The notes below the pieces were generated by a model. That model did no database searches. It saw only the letters and a program-made list of their open reading frames with translations, and was not told the DNA's origin. A program made the translations under genes and the position numbers. A stretch of 64,000 nucleotides of DNA from SHZL01 sp963708905. GTDB taxonomy: Bacteria > Pseudomonadota > Gammaproteobacteria > Xanthomonadales > SZUA-36. The stretch's first letter is position 1, and each line of letters opens with the position of its first letter. Shown here piece by piece: positions 1 to 8,030 of the stretch. The stretch is taken from the NCBI GenBank assembly GCA_963708905.1, contig CAVPUV010000078.1, forward strand, positions 1 through 64,000, in the 5' to 3' direction.

Positions 1-626
1 CACTCCTTGTAGCCAGGCACGTCTTTATCGGCTGGGTTATTGGAGCAGATTTTCACCCGGCCGGTGACAGCCACTTCGACATCAAGAGCATAAATTCCTT
101 CGGGAACGGACTGTAATTCCAATGTCACCGTCTCGAAACCCTGCGTCAGTCCGCGAACCGGGTCATATACGATGGTGTCATCCGCTCCCACAGCCGCACT
201 ACTCAGAATATCGGGATATTTCAGAACGGAAGAATTGAAAACTTTCAGGGTCCCATCCAGGGCGCAGGCATCGGCAGCGCTTGGGTCTGTGACGGTGCAG
301 TCACAATCAACGGCCGCTGAATCACCCGCTCTCATGCCCAGGCACCAGGCACCGCCATTTTCCTGGTAATTCACCGCAACAAACTGATTGCGCTTGACCG
401 ATTCAAGCTGGGCTGAACTGAGAAACGCGCCAAGCTGCTCCGCACCGCTGGTCACCTGGCGTTTTTCCAGGATGCTGCGGTACGATGGCAGGGCCAGCGA
501 AGTGATGATGGCGAGGACGGCCAGTGCGATCATCAATTCTATGACCGTAAAGCCGTGGCTGTGGTGAATGGAAATTCCTTTTCCGGTGTTACGCGGGTCC
601 CTCCTGATCGGCGCCTGTGTTGGCAT
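1..626 (-). CDS. GspH/FimT-family type IV prepilin (partial, runs off the left end)
   Basis: The reverse strand reads an open frame from an ATG at 624-626 to the window edge, so the C-terminus is missing. After a 24-residue basic leader it has the prepilin cleavage motif G-FTVIELMIAL followed by a hydrophobic helix, as in type IV pilins and minor pseudopilins processed by PilD. The body holds several cysteines (for example CDCTVTD), typical of FimT/GspH-like minor pilins that prime pilus assembly. It is divergent from a second pilin-like gene at 801, with a perfect palindrome between them. The family call rests on the N-terminal motif and length. The exact minor pilin (FimT, FimU or GspH) cannot be decided from a fragment. 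Confidence 0.8.
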   Translation of the reverse strand, partial: MPTQAPIRRDPRNTGKGISIHHSHGFTVIELMIALAVLAIITSLALPSYRSILEKRQVTSGAEQLGAFLSSAQLESVKRNQFVAVNYQENGGAWCLGMRAGDSAAVDCDCTVTDPSAADACALDGTLKVFNSSVLKYPDILSSAAVGADDTIVYDPVRGLTQGFETVTLELQSVPEGIYALDVEVAVTGRVKICSNNPADKDVPGYKE

Positions 627-660
627 AATGGACCTCAGGAGAATATGATGTATTCGAGAA

Positions 661-685
661 TATAATGTATTCGAAGTACATTATA
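661..685. promoter_or_regulatory. Palindrome with back-to-back TATAAT boxes between divergent pilin genes
   Basis: TATAATGTA (661-669) and TACATTATA (677-685) form a perfect 9-bp inverted repeat with a 7-base spacer. Each arm contains a TATAAT hexamer pointing to its own side, so the site could be two face-to-face -10 elements or an operator overlapping them. Good -35 hexamers are not obvious. The direct repeat ATGTATTCGA around 648-674 adds to the symmetry. The function is inferred from position and symmetry. Confidence 0.45.
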
Positions 686-800
686 GGCGACGGTAAGCGG
701 TCGGTGCAGATTCAAACGGACCGCTCATCGGATTGATCGGGCCGCTGGTCCATTAAGGCAACCATTCGGACTACTGAATCAGGATGAAACAGGTGCGAAC

Positions 801-1249
801 ATGAACAAGCAGCGCAACAATTGGAAATCGGGCTTTACCGTCATCGAATTGATGATCGTGCTGATGATCGTCGCCATTCTCGTCGCCCTGGCCTATCCCT
901 CCTATGTCGACTACGTGCGTAAAGCACGGCGCGGAGAAGCACAGCAATTATTGATGAACTGGTCGATCAACCAGGAGATCTGGCGTTCGAACAATCCGAC
1001 CTATGCGGACTTGGACGCTTGCCACTGCCCACCCATGATTCTTACACGTTCGTAATTGTGGCACGAACGGTGTCTGTACTGCCACTACAGCTTGCATCAG
1101 AATTGATACCCACCGTTCGGATTTACGCTGCAAGCATGCGACAGGTGATCAGGTCAATGACACAGCCAAGGGAGATTGCACGGTGCTGACCACTCGCTTC
1201 GACTGGAGCCAAGTCGCCCGCTGTCTGCTGGGGCGGGACAGGTTCTTAA
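801..1249 (+). pseudogene. PilE-like type IV pilin, broken by several frame changes
   Basis: Translation from ATG 801 gives a short leader, the prepilin site G-FTVIELMIVL and a long hydrophobic helix, then RKARRGEAQQLLMNW typical of PilE-type minor pilins. The open frame stops at 1055, but recognisable PilE sequence continues in other frames. LPLPTHDSYTFVIV (about 1019-1060) is followed by ATGDQVNDTAKGDCTVLT, then LASTGAKSPAVCWGGTGS ending at TAA 1247-1249. At least three indels are needed within about 180 bp. Either the gene is decayed or the sequence is poor here, and similar single-base problems in pheT and the acetyl-CoA hydrolase favour partial sequence error. A full-length product would be about 145 residues. 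Confidence 0.7.
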
Positions 1250-1271
1250 TGAACTGGCGTTACATCCCGAC

Positions 1272-2906
1272 GTGGATCACTGGCATCAGCTGACCAAGTT
1301 CGCCGGGGCGGTGTTGTCCGGCATCGCCCTGTTGCCTTTCCTCTATTCCGGCAGCGATCACCCCAGCCTGCTGCAGCAGGTGCAACAACGCGGCAGCATG
1401 ACCCTGCTTACACGCAATGGCGCCAGCAGTTACTACCTGGATGCCAACGGACCCACCGGCCCGGAATACGAACTGGTGCGGCAATTCAGTCAGTATCTCG
1501 GCGTGACGCTGGAAGTCGAGGTGGCCGATGCATTCAGCCGCCTTGGCACCATGCTGAATGCCGGCAAAGGGGATTTGATTGCAGCCAATCTGGCCCGCAC
1601 CCGCACCCAGGAACTGGCCTTCAATTTCGGGCCGGATTACCTGCAAACGCAGATCCTGGTCGTCCACCGGCGCGGTGCCGTGCACATAACGAAGCTGAGC
1701 GATCTGGTCGGCTTGAAGGTGATGGTGCTTGCCGGCTCGAGCTACGAAGAAACCCTGCAATCCGCCCGCAGGGACAATCCCGGCCTCACTTGGGAGACCC
1801 GCGATGATGTCAGCATCGAGGATTTGCTGCTCGCCGTTGCTGATGCGGCGATAGATGTCACCCTGGTTGATTCCAATATTTACGCCATCAACAAGCCTTA
1901 CTACCCGCGCATCGAGGAGGCATTCACCATCGATGATGCCGTGCCGCACGCCTGGGCGTTCCGCCGCGGCGCCGATGACAGCCTGGCGCAACAGGCTCGC
2001 GCCTTCATGCTGCAGATGAAAGATGCAGGCTACCTGGCTACGCTTTTGGAGCGCTTCCATGCTGCCAGCGAAGGCCTCGATCAGCCCCATATGTTGCGGT
2101 TCGTGCGCGACACGCGCGCACGTCTGCCGTTGTTGATCGAAGTGTTCCGCGCGGCCGGTGACTCCTATAAAATCGACTGGCGCCTGCTGGCCGCAGTGGG
2201 TTACCAGGAATCAAAGTGGGATCCAACAGCAGCGTCCTATACCGGGGTGCGCGGCATCATGATGCTGACGGAACAGACCGCGCAGCAACTTGGCGTTGCC
2301 GACCGCCTGGATCCATGGCAGAGCATCGATGGCGGCGCGCGTTATATTGTCCGCTTACGCGCGCGTTTGCCAGAACGCATTCCGGAGCCCGACCGGACCT
2401 GGATGGCGTTGGCGGCTTACAACCTGGGCATGGGGCATTTACGCGATGCGCGCAAGTTGGCGCAGCATCAAGGCCTCAACTCCGATCGCTGGTCCGATGT
2501 CAGTCAGAGCCTTGGTCTGCTCAGCCAGGAAAAGTGGTACAGCCAGACCCAACACGGCTATGCTCGCGGCTTCGAAGCCAGGCTTTTTGTGCATAACATA
2601 AAACGTTACCATGAAACCCTGGTGTGGATGGAGAGCCGGGAACACCCGCTGCTGCTCACGCAGAATGTCGTTCAGGCGCAAGCGGCAATGTGCAGGGATG
2701 CACCGGTGCCGCGCAGGCCATGGATGGCCGGGAGCGGCCTCCTACATGTTGAGTTCCAGCCAGAGGCATTGACCGGTGTGTTCCTGGATCGCCGCCAGAC
2801 GCGCCTGGTGCAGCAACAACTCTGCTGCGCTGGGAGCCAGTACCCGGAACGGCGGGCGCACGCCCTGGCCCGCAAGCGGTTTTTTTTGCTCCTGCAGCCT
2901 GGATGA
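1272..2906 (+). CDS. mltF: Membrane-bound lytic murein transglycosylase F
   Basis: Two domains are visible. A periplasmic solute-binding-like domain (about residues 40-265) is followed by a lytic transglycosylase domain with LLAAVGYQESKWDP, whose glutamate (about residue 313) is the catalytic acid, and AAYNLGMGHL. MltF cleaves the MurNAc-GlcNAc bond to 1,6-anhydro products. I place the start at GTG 1272 because it gives a short N-terminus and a hydrophobic anchor (LSGIALLPFLY). Longer versions would overlap the upstream pilin remnant. Homology fades after HPLLLTQ (about 2660), and the last 80 residues run antisense through dnaQ, so the true stop was probably lost to a frameshift near 2660. 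The function is secure and both ends are uncertain. Confidence 0.85.
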   Translation: MDHWHQLTKFAGAVLSGIALLPFLYSGSDHPSLLQQVQQRGSMTLLTRNGASSYYLDANGPTGPEYELVRQFSQYLGVTLEVEVADAFSRLGTMLNAGKGDLIAANLARTRTQELAFNFGPDYLQTQILVVHRRGAVHITKLSDLVGLKVMVLAGSSYEETLQSARRDNPGLTWETRDDVSIEDLLLAVADAAIDVTLVDSNIYAINKPYYPRIEEAFTIDDAVPHAWAFRRGADDSLAQQARAFMLQMKDAGYLATLLERFHAASEGLDQPHMLRFVRDTRARLPLLIEVFRAAGDSYKIDWRLLAAVGYQESKWDPTAASYTGVRGIMMLTEQTAQQLGVADRLDPWQSIDGGARYIVRLRARLPERIPEPDRTWMALAAYNLGMGHLRDARKLAQHQGLNSDRWSDVSQSLGLLSQEKWYSQTQHGYARGFEARLFVHNIKRYHETLVWMESREHPLLLTQNVVQAQAAMCRDAPVPRRPWMAGSGLLHVEFQPEALTGVFLDRRQTRLVQQQLCCAGSQYPERRAHALARKRFFLLLQPG

Positions 2907-3449
2907 TCTAAAGCTCAGGCCAAGGTCGGTTTGACCTCCCGTCATCGCCAGGTACACATCGGCGAGAATTTCCGCATCCAGCAATGCGCCGTGCAGTGTG
3001 CGGCTGCTGTCGTCGATCGCATAACGCTTGCACAAGGCATCCAGATTGTTACGCTGACCGGGATGCAGTTCACGCGCCAGTTCCAGGGTGTCCAGAACGC
3101 GGGCGAATTCATCGATACGTCCGGGACAGGCCGCCAACCGCGACAATTCCATGTCGAGAAAGCCCAGGTCAAAAGGTGCATTGTGAATAATCAACTCAGC
3201 GCCCTGGATAAACTGCAGGAAATCTTCCGCCACGTCCGCGAACAACGGCTTGTCTTGAAGAAACTCGCGCGTGATGCCATGAACTTCCAGCGCGCCATCC
3301 TCGATGTCACGCTGTGGATTGAGGTAGCTGTGGAAATTGTTCCCACTCAGGCGCCGGTCAATCAGTTCCACCGCACCGATTTCGATCACGCGGTGCCCCG
3401 CGGCAGGATCCAGGCCGGTCGTTTCCGTGTCGAGTACGACTTGTCTCAA
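2742..3449 (-). CDS. dnaQ: DNA polymerase III epsilon subunit (3'-5' proofreading exonuclease)
   Basis: The 235-residue protein has the DEDDh exonuclease motifs: Exo I VLDTETTG near the N-terminus, Exo II NAPFDLGFL and Exo III HGALLDAEILADVYL. The length suits DnaQ of a proteobacterial Pol III core. Translation starts at TTG 3447-3449, with AGGA overlapping the rnhA stop codon as the ribosome site, which implies coupling to rnhA 11 bases upstream. The MTase-rnhA-dnaQ order beside a divergent gloB is common in gammaproteobacteria. The 3' end overlaps the doubtful tail of mltF. Confidence 0.95.
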   Translation of the reverse strand: MRQVVLDTETTGLDPAAGHRVIEIGAVELIDRRLSGNNFHSYLNPQRDIEDGALEVHGITREFLQDKPLFADVAEDFLQFIQGAELIIHNAPFDLGFLDMELSRLAACPGRIDEFARVLDTLELARELHPGQRNNLDALCKRYAIDDSSRTLHGALLDAEILADVYLAMTGGQTDLGLSFRSSRLQEQKKPLAGQGVRPPFRVLAPSAAELLLHQARLAAIQEHTGQCLWLELNM

Positions 3450-3460
3450 TGTATCGTTTC

Positions 3461-3901
3461 CTAGTACCGTGGTATGGCCAGACGTGCGAGTGCGTCCGCG
3501 CGTTCATTTTCCTCTATACCGCTGTGACCTTTGACCCACCGCCATCTGACCTTGTGCGGCGCCAGCACCTGCTCCAGGCGTTGCCACAATTCGACATTTT
3601 TCACTGCCTGTCTACTCGCGGTACGCCAATTGCGCCGTTTCCACTGGGCCAGCCATTCCGTCATGCCTTTCATAACGTAGACCGAATCGGTATGAATGGT
3701 TACCTTGCAGGGGCGCTTCAATACTTCCATGGCAGCGATCACCGCCTGCAATTCCATGCGGTTATTGGTCGTGGCGCGCTCGCCGCCGGATAATTCACGC
3801 CGGTGCCCATTATAAAGCAATACACTGCCCCAGCCGCCCGGTCCCGGGTTGCCGCTGCAGGCGCCGTCGGTGTAAATCTCTACGTCTGGTCCACTGTCCA
3901 C
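3461..3901 (-). CDS. rnhA: Ribonuclease HI
   Basis: The 146-residue protein begins with the hallmark EIYTDGACSGNPGPGGWG, carrying the first catalytic aspartate. It continues with TNNRMELQAVIAAME (catalytic Glu), IHTDSVYVMKGM (Asp) and the WVKGHSGIEENERAD segment (His/Asp). This is the complete DEDD set of type 1 RNase H, which removes RNA from RNA-DNA hybrids and helps clear primers. The start is GTG 3899-3901. It lies directly upstream of dnaQ with an 11-base gap and downstream of the methyltransferase-like gene on the same strand, an operon of replication functions. Confidence 0.97.
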   Translation of the reverse strand: MDSGPDVEIYTDGACSGNPGPGGWGSVLLYNGHRRELSGGERATTNNRMELQAVIAAMEVLKRPCKVTIHTDSVYVMKGMTEWLAQWKRRNWRTASRQAVKNVELWQRLEQVLAPHKVRWRWVKGHSGIEENERADALARLAIPRY

Positions 3902-3920
3902 GGGTATGTATTCTCACCGA

Positions 3921-4607
3921 TCAAGCTGTGATGATCGCGGTGGGCACGACACCCGCGGGATATTTTTTCAAGCGCAAGCGCGTCGTAGCCGGGCGCTCAC
4001 GATGCCGTGCCCGCACAACGACGAGATCAGCGAACGGCAAGGCAAGGCTGGAGATCCGATGCCCTTCCATCACAGGTCTGGATTGCCCCAGCAATCCTGC
4101 GCCGTGTGTGCCATCGATAACCATGTGGCGCGCTTGCAGTCGATTGCGCACGCTGGCCAGGTGCATTGCCGGAACAGGTCCATGCCGATATACCCTCATG
4201 CCGCTCCAGCTGCTGCGGTTGATACCCAGCACCAACAGCTCACCAGCCGGCGCCAGGACCCGGCAGGCTTCATCCAGCTCCTCTTCTGTCCCGTCCCGGG
4301 TGACATGGTACAGAATGACGGCATGAAACGCCGCATCCTGCAACGGCAGATCTGTGCTGCTGCATTCCAGCCGTGCTTCGGCGGCAATGGAGGCCTGCGC
4401 CTGACCCTGAAAAATGCACATGGCGAGGCCAAACGAGTGTTCATCGCGGCGCAGGCACGGGCACTGCGGAGGCGGCAAGGCGCGATGCACCAGCACCAAC
4501 ACATTGCCCTTGCGATCGTTGACGGCCACTCTTTGCAACAGCGCGCTGGAAAATCGACCCAGGCTTGCCAGATCGTTTTTGGACGAGCCCGGCTGCACGG
4601 TCACCAC
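3921..4607 (-). CDS. Class I methyltransferase-like protein with a degenerate SAM motif
   Basis: This 228-residue protein sits in the usual place of a SAM-dependent methyltransferase between gloB and rnhA. The second half of a Rossmann methyltransferase is recognisable: TDLPLQDAAFHAVILYHV (post-motif II region), then a helix with EEELDEACRVLAPAGELLVLGIN, as in type 11 methyltransferases. The glycine-rich motif I (GxGxG) that binds SAM is not visible. In its place is VLVLVHRALPPPQCPC, so catalytic competence is uncertain. The start is GTG 4605-4607, divergent from gloB. The substrate is unknown. Confidence 0.65.
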   Translation of the reverse strand: MVTVQPGSSKNDLASLGRFSSALLQRVAVNDRKGNVLVLVHRALPPPQCPCLRRDEHSFGLAMCIFQGQAQASIAAEARLECSSTDLPLQDAAFHAVILYHVTRDGTEEELDEACRVLAPAGELLVLGINRSSWSGMRVYRHGPVPAMHLASVRNRLQARHMVIDGTHGAGLLGQSRPVMEGHRISSLALPFADLVVVRARHRERPATTRLRLKKYPAGVVPTAIITA

Positions 4608-4630
4608 TTAACGAACCTTTGACATTGGTT

Positions 4631-4639
4631 TGCTAGAAT
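4631..4639 (+). promoter_or_regulatory. Extended -10 promoter element before gloB
   Basis: TGCTAGAAT is an extended -10 (TGn plus a TATAAT-like hexamer) 53 bases before the gloB ATG. A TTGACA lies just upstream but is too close to serve as the -35, so an extended -10 promoter is the better reading. Confidence 0.4.
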
Positions 4640-4692
4640 CGCCGGGCGCTGGCCCAGCATGAGCCAGAACTGCCGAGGAGATTCCCGCACTT

Positions 4693-5463
4693 ATGCCTTT
4701 ACTCAATGTTTCGGCCATTTCCGCATATGCCGACAATTATATCTGGCTGATCCACACCGGGGGAACTGCTTGTGCCGTAGTCGACCCGGGCGATGCCCGC
4801 CCGGTGCAGCAGGCGCTGGAGCAAGCCGGTCTGAACCTGCGCTACATTCTGCTCACCCATCATCATCCCGATCACATCGGCGGGATGCCGCAATTGAAGC
4901 ATCAAACCGGCGCGACGGTTTTCGGCCCGCAAGACGCGCGCATCGAGGATATCGACCTGGTCATGCGCGAGGGTGATGTGGCGCAACTGGACCAGCTGGG
5001 GCTGCAGTTCAATGTGCTTGAAGTACCCGGTCACACCGCCACGCACATTGTATTTACTGGCCATGGCGTCCTGTTCAGTGGCGACACCTTGTTCAGCGTC
5101 GGCTGCGGCAGGCTGTTTGAAGGCAGCGCCGGGCAAATGCAGGACTCCCTGGACAAACTGGCCGCACTGCCAGCCGATACGCGGGTCTATTGCGGCCACG
5201 AGTACACGCTGGCCAATTGTGCTTTCGCACTGGAAGTAGAACCGGACAATGAGGATTTGCAGCGAAAAACCCGGCTGGTCGAAGCGCTGCGGGCCGACGG
5301 AAAATGCACCCTGCCCGGCCGGCTGGAAGAGGAACTGGCGGTAAATCCATTCTTGCGCAGCCGTGCAGAATCGGTGGTTAACGCAGCCCGGAAGCACGAC
5401 GCTGCCGCCTCACCCGGGGCAAGCACACTGGCGGTAATTCGCCAGTGGAAAGATCGCCGCTAG
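4693..5463 (+). CDS. gloB: Hydroxyacylglutathione hydrolase (glyoxalase II)
   Basis: The 256-residue metallo-beta-lactamase-fold protein has the metal motif THHHPDH (His56, His58, Asp60, His61). It also has GHTATHIVFTG, GDTLFSVGCGRLFEG and YCGHEYTLANCAFA, all glyoxalase II signatures. It hydrolyses S-lactoylglutathione to lactate and glutathione, the second step of methylglyoxal detoxification in the cytoplasm. The length matches the family. The gene is divergent from the methyltransferase-rnhA-dnaQ unit and probably transcribed alone, since a separate promoter follows before mltD. Confidence 0.97.
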   Translation: MPLLNVSAISAYADNYIWLIHTGGTACAVVDPGDARPVQQALEQAGLNLRYILLTHHHPDHIGGMPQLKHQTGATVFGPQDARIEDIDLVMREGDVAQLDQLGLQFNVLEVPGHTATHIVFTGHGVLFSGDTLFSVGCGRLFEGSAGQMQDSLDKLAALPADTRVYCGHEYTLANCAFALEVEPDNEDLQRKTRLVEALRADGKCTLPGRLEEELAVNPFLRSRAESVVNAARKHDAAASPGASTLAVIRQWKDRR

Positions 5464-5474
5464 GCACAAAAATG

Positions 5475-5502
5475 TTGACCAGAGCTTCCCAAGCGGCATA
5501 AT
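5475..5502 (+). promoter_or_regulatory. Sigma-70-type promoter for the mltD unit
   Basis: TTGACC (5475-5480) and CATAAT (5497-5502) are separated by 16 bases, in the gloB-mltD gap and about 30 bases before the small leader reading frame. This would give mltD a start independent of gloB. Confidence 0.5.
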
Positions 5503-5534
5503 AACGGACGAAAATAAGAAATTGAGGGATATCC

Positions 5535-5576
5535 ATGCCGATAAGCCTGACCGCTGAGCACGTTTCATCTTGCTGA
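5535..5576 (+). CDS. Possible 13-residue leader peptide coupled to mltD
   Basis: ATG 5535 is preceded by GAGGGA at suitable spacing and opens a 13-codon frame (MPISLTAEHVSSC) ending at TGA 5574-5576. That stop is directly followed by the ATG of mltD (TGAATG). mltD itself has no clear Shine-Dalgarno sequence, so translation may be coupled through this peptide. It could also be chance, since nothing but position and ribosome site supports it. Confidence 0.35.
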   Translation: MPISLTAEHVSSC

Positions 5577-7154
5577 ATGCGTCACCAGATGCTTGACCGG
5601 ACACTACTGACTGCGTCAGTTTTGTTATTGCTTGCAGGTTGCGCCACAACCGGCACCGAACAGTCTGTACCGGCAGGTTCCAATACCGTACCCGCCCGCA
5701 CGACCCACGCTGCCTCACCACCGATAGCAACCGCAATCGATGAACACCTGTACGTGCCATCGGCTGAAACAGCCCAGCCTGAATATGCGCATATCTGGGA
5801 ACGCGTCGTCGACCGGTTTTCCATGCAGGATTGCTCCCAGCATGAAATCAATCTGCAATGGGCACGCTGGTACGCGGCCCGGCCGGATTACATGGAACGA
5901 ATCTTCAACCGCGCGCAGCCCTGGATCTATCACATTGCCGAAGAACTGGAACGGCGCAATATGCCCGGTGAACTGGCCTTGTTACCCATGGTTGAGTCAG
6001 CCTACGACCCCTTTGCCTACTCCAGTGGCCGTGCTTTGGGCGCCTGGCAGTTCATCAGCGACACGGGGCGGCGCTACGGCCTGAAGCAAAACTGGTGGTA
6101 TGACGGACGCCGTGATGTGTGGGCCTCGACCGAGGCGGCGCTGGATTACCTTGCCAAGATGAATAAAATGTTCGAAGGCGACTGGTTGCTGACCCTGGCC
6201 GGCTACAATGCCGGCGAAAACCGCATCATCCGCCAGGTCGAGCGTAATAAAGCCAACGGCAGGCCGGTAGATTTCTGGAGCTTGAAATTGCCGCTTGAAA
6301 CCCGGGGCTACATACCCAAGTTGCTGGGCCTGGCCTGCCTGTTCAGAAATCCCGAGCAATACGATTTCAAAATTGTCCCAACCCCGGACAAGCCGGTCAT
6401 TGCGGCCATCGACCTGGGTCAGCAGACCGACCTCGTGCTGATTGCACGAATGAGCGGTGTGCCCATTGATGTGCTGTTCACCCTGAATCCCGGGTATAAC
6501 CGTTGGGCCACCTCGCCCGAGGGCCCCTACCGGGTCATACTGCCGCTGGAAAACGCGGCACTGCTGGAAAGCAGCCTGGAAAACGTCGATATTGCAGGCT
6601 TGATGAAATGGGACCAGGTGGTGGTCGAACGCGGTGACAGCCTCTCCAGCCTTGCACAGCGACACCACGTACCCATTGAGGTGCTGCGCACCAGCAATGA
6701 GCTGCATGGGGACAGGATCCACCCGGGTCAGAAATTGCGCTTGCCGCGGGATGATCAATTACTGATTGACCCGCTTTACGCAGCCGCCGCAGGCGAGTTG
6801 CAGCGTTTGCAATCCGGCCTGATCGCCGCAGACCGGCTCTCCCACCGGGTGAGGTCGGGTGAGAACCTCTCGGTCATCGCGCGCCATTATCAAGTCTCGG
6901 TAAAGGATCTGCAACGCTGGAACCATATCAGCGACCCGCGCACCTTGCGCGCCGGCACGTCCCTGGTGGTATTCCATACCCCGACGGAAACAACAGCCAG
7001 CAGTGGGAGTCTCGATTACACCGTGCAACAGGGCGATTCACTATGGAAAATCGCGCGCAAATACAAAGTGCGCGTGAATGACCTTAGAGGCTGGAACGAC
7101 CTGGGAACGGACGCCACCCTGCAGCCAGGCCAGTCCATCCGCATTCAGCTCTGA
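5577..7154 (+). CDS. mltD: Membrane-bound lytic murein transglycosylase D with three LysM repeats
   Basis: This is a lipoprotein: the signal peptide ends in LLAGC (Cys22). The transglycosylase domain carries ALLPMVESAYDPFAYSSGRALGAWQFI with catalytic Glu140, then LTLAGYNAGENRI. Three LysM peptidoglycan-binding repeats follow at about residues 346-389, 423-465 and 480-524. The length of 525 residues is typical of MltD, which cleaves glycan strands at the periplasmic face of the envelope. The M23 peptidase gene begins 3 bases after its stop, so the two form one unit that attacks both glycan and peptide bonds of the wall. Confidence 0.96.
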   Translation: MRHQMLDRTLLTASVLLLLAGCATTGTEQSVPAGSNTVPARTTHAASPPIATAIDEHLYVPSAETAQPEYAHIWERVVDRFSMQDCSQHEINLQWARWYAARPDYMERIFNRAQPWIYHIAEELERRNMPGELALLPMVESAYDPFAYSSGRALGAWQFISDTGRRYGLKQNWWYDGRRDVWASTEAALDYLAKMNKMFEGDWLLTLAGYNAGENRIIRQVERNKANGRPVDFWSLKLPLETRGYIPKLLGLACLFRNPEQYDFKIVPTPDKPVIAAIDLGQQTDLVLIARMSGVPIDVLFTLNPGYNRWATSPEGPYRVILPLENAALLESSLENVDIAGLMKWDQVVVERGDSLSSLAQRHHVPIEVLRTSNELHGDRIHPGQKLRLPRDDQLLIDPLYAAAAGELQRLQSGLIAADRLSHRVRSGENLSVIARHYQVSVKDLQRWNHISDPRTLRAGTSLVVFHTPTETTASSGSLDYTVQQGDSLWKIARKYKVRVNDLRGWNDLGTDATLQPGQSIRIQL

Positions 7155-7157
7155 TCC

Positions 7158-8018
7158 ATGCGTAAAAACCGCCCGGCGTTCATCACGTTTGCGCTGGCTC
7201 CATTGCTTGTTTTTCTCTGCCTGGCGCCCATGCAAGCATCAGCCAGTTTGATCCTTCACGGAAAACCCTTGCAGGGTGGACTGATTTTTGGCCAGGCAGC
7301 GCCCGGCAGTCGCGCTTATCTTGACGGCAAGGAAGTCATTGTATCTGCACGGGGAAACTTCGTGATTGGCTTCGACCGCGATGAAACCGGTCAAAGAATA
7401 TTGCAGATATCCCAAGTTGATGGACGCGCAGAAACCATCACCCTGGACATCGCCATCCGGCAGTATGAAATCGAGCGCATCGATGGTCTGCCGCCATCGA
7501 GCATTACGCCCGACCCCGCAGCTGCACAGCGTATTCGAGACGAGGCCGCCATGGTGTCATCAGCACGCTCGCGGCGTGATGATCGCACCGATTACACCGC
7601 GGGTTTTGCCTGGCCGGCCAGCGGGCGCATCAGCGGCGTTTATGGAAGTCAGCGCGTCCTCAATGGTGAAGCAAACCGGCCGCACTACGGTGTGGATATC
7701 GCGGCGGCGGAAGGCAGCCCGGTGTTTGCACCCGCGGACGGCATCATTACACTGGCCCACCCGGGAATGTATTTTTCCGGAGGCACACTCATCCTCGATC
7801 ACGGCCAGGGCTTGTCATCGAGTTTCCTGCACTTGAGCAAAATTCTGGTGGAGGCAGGTACTCTGGTGCGGAAAGGAGACCTGATTGCGCGGATCGGCGC
7901 TACCGGGCGGGCCTCGGGGCCGCACCTCGACTGGCGTATGAACTGGCTCGACCGCCGGGTAGATCCGCAATTATTGCTGGAAGACGCACCACAGCCGGAA
8001 TCTGCTCAAGACCAATAG
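7158..8018 (+). CDS. Secreted M23 (LytM) family metallopeptidase
   Basis: An N-terminal signal peptide (cleavage near QASA, residue 29) is followed by a beta-rich domain of about 110 residues. The LytM zinc peptidase domain contains HYGVD (His176, Asp180), SFLHLS (His225) and GPHLDW (His256), the complete metal and catalytic set. M23 enzymes cut peptide cross-links in peptidoglycan, and catalytically intact ones differ from EnvC/NlpD-type activators that lack ligands. The gene follows mltD with a 3-base gap. Downstream lies the triple palindromic repeat, probably acting as a terminator. Confidence 0.92.
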   Translation: MRKNRPAFITFALAPLLVFLCLAPMQASASLILHGKPLQGGLIFGQAAPGSRAYLDGKEVIVSARGNFVIGFDRDETGQRILQISQVDGRAETITLDIAIRQYEIERIDGLPPSSITPDPAAAQRIRDEAAMVSSARSRRDDRTDYTAGFAWPASGRISGVYGSQRVLNGEANRPHYGVDIAAAEGSPVFAPADGIITLAHPGMYFSGGTLILDHGQGLSSSFLHLSKILVEAGTLVRKGDLIARIGATGRASGPHLDWRMNWLDRRVDPQLLLEDAPQPESAQDQ

Positions 8019-8030
8019 GTGGGGTTTACT

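Noticed and set aside
1260..2090. 276-codon minus-strand frame opposite mltF
   Set aside because: Antisense shadow of the transglycosylase, with low-complexity Gln/Ala/Gly composition and no ribosome site.
4723..5397. 232-codon minus-strand frame opposite gloB
   Set aside because: Antisense to a clear glyoxalase II and without any recognisable domain.
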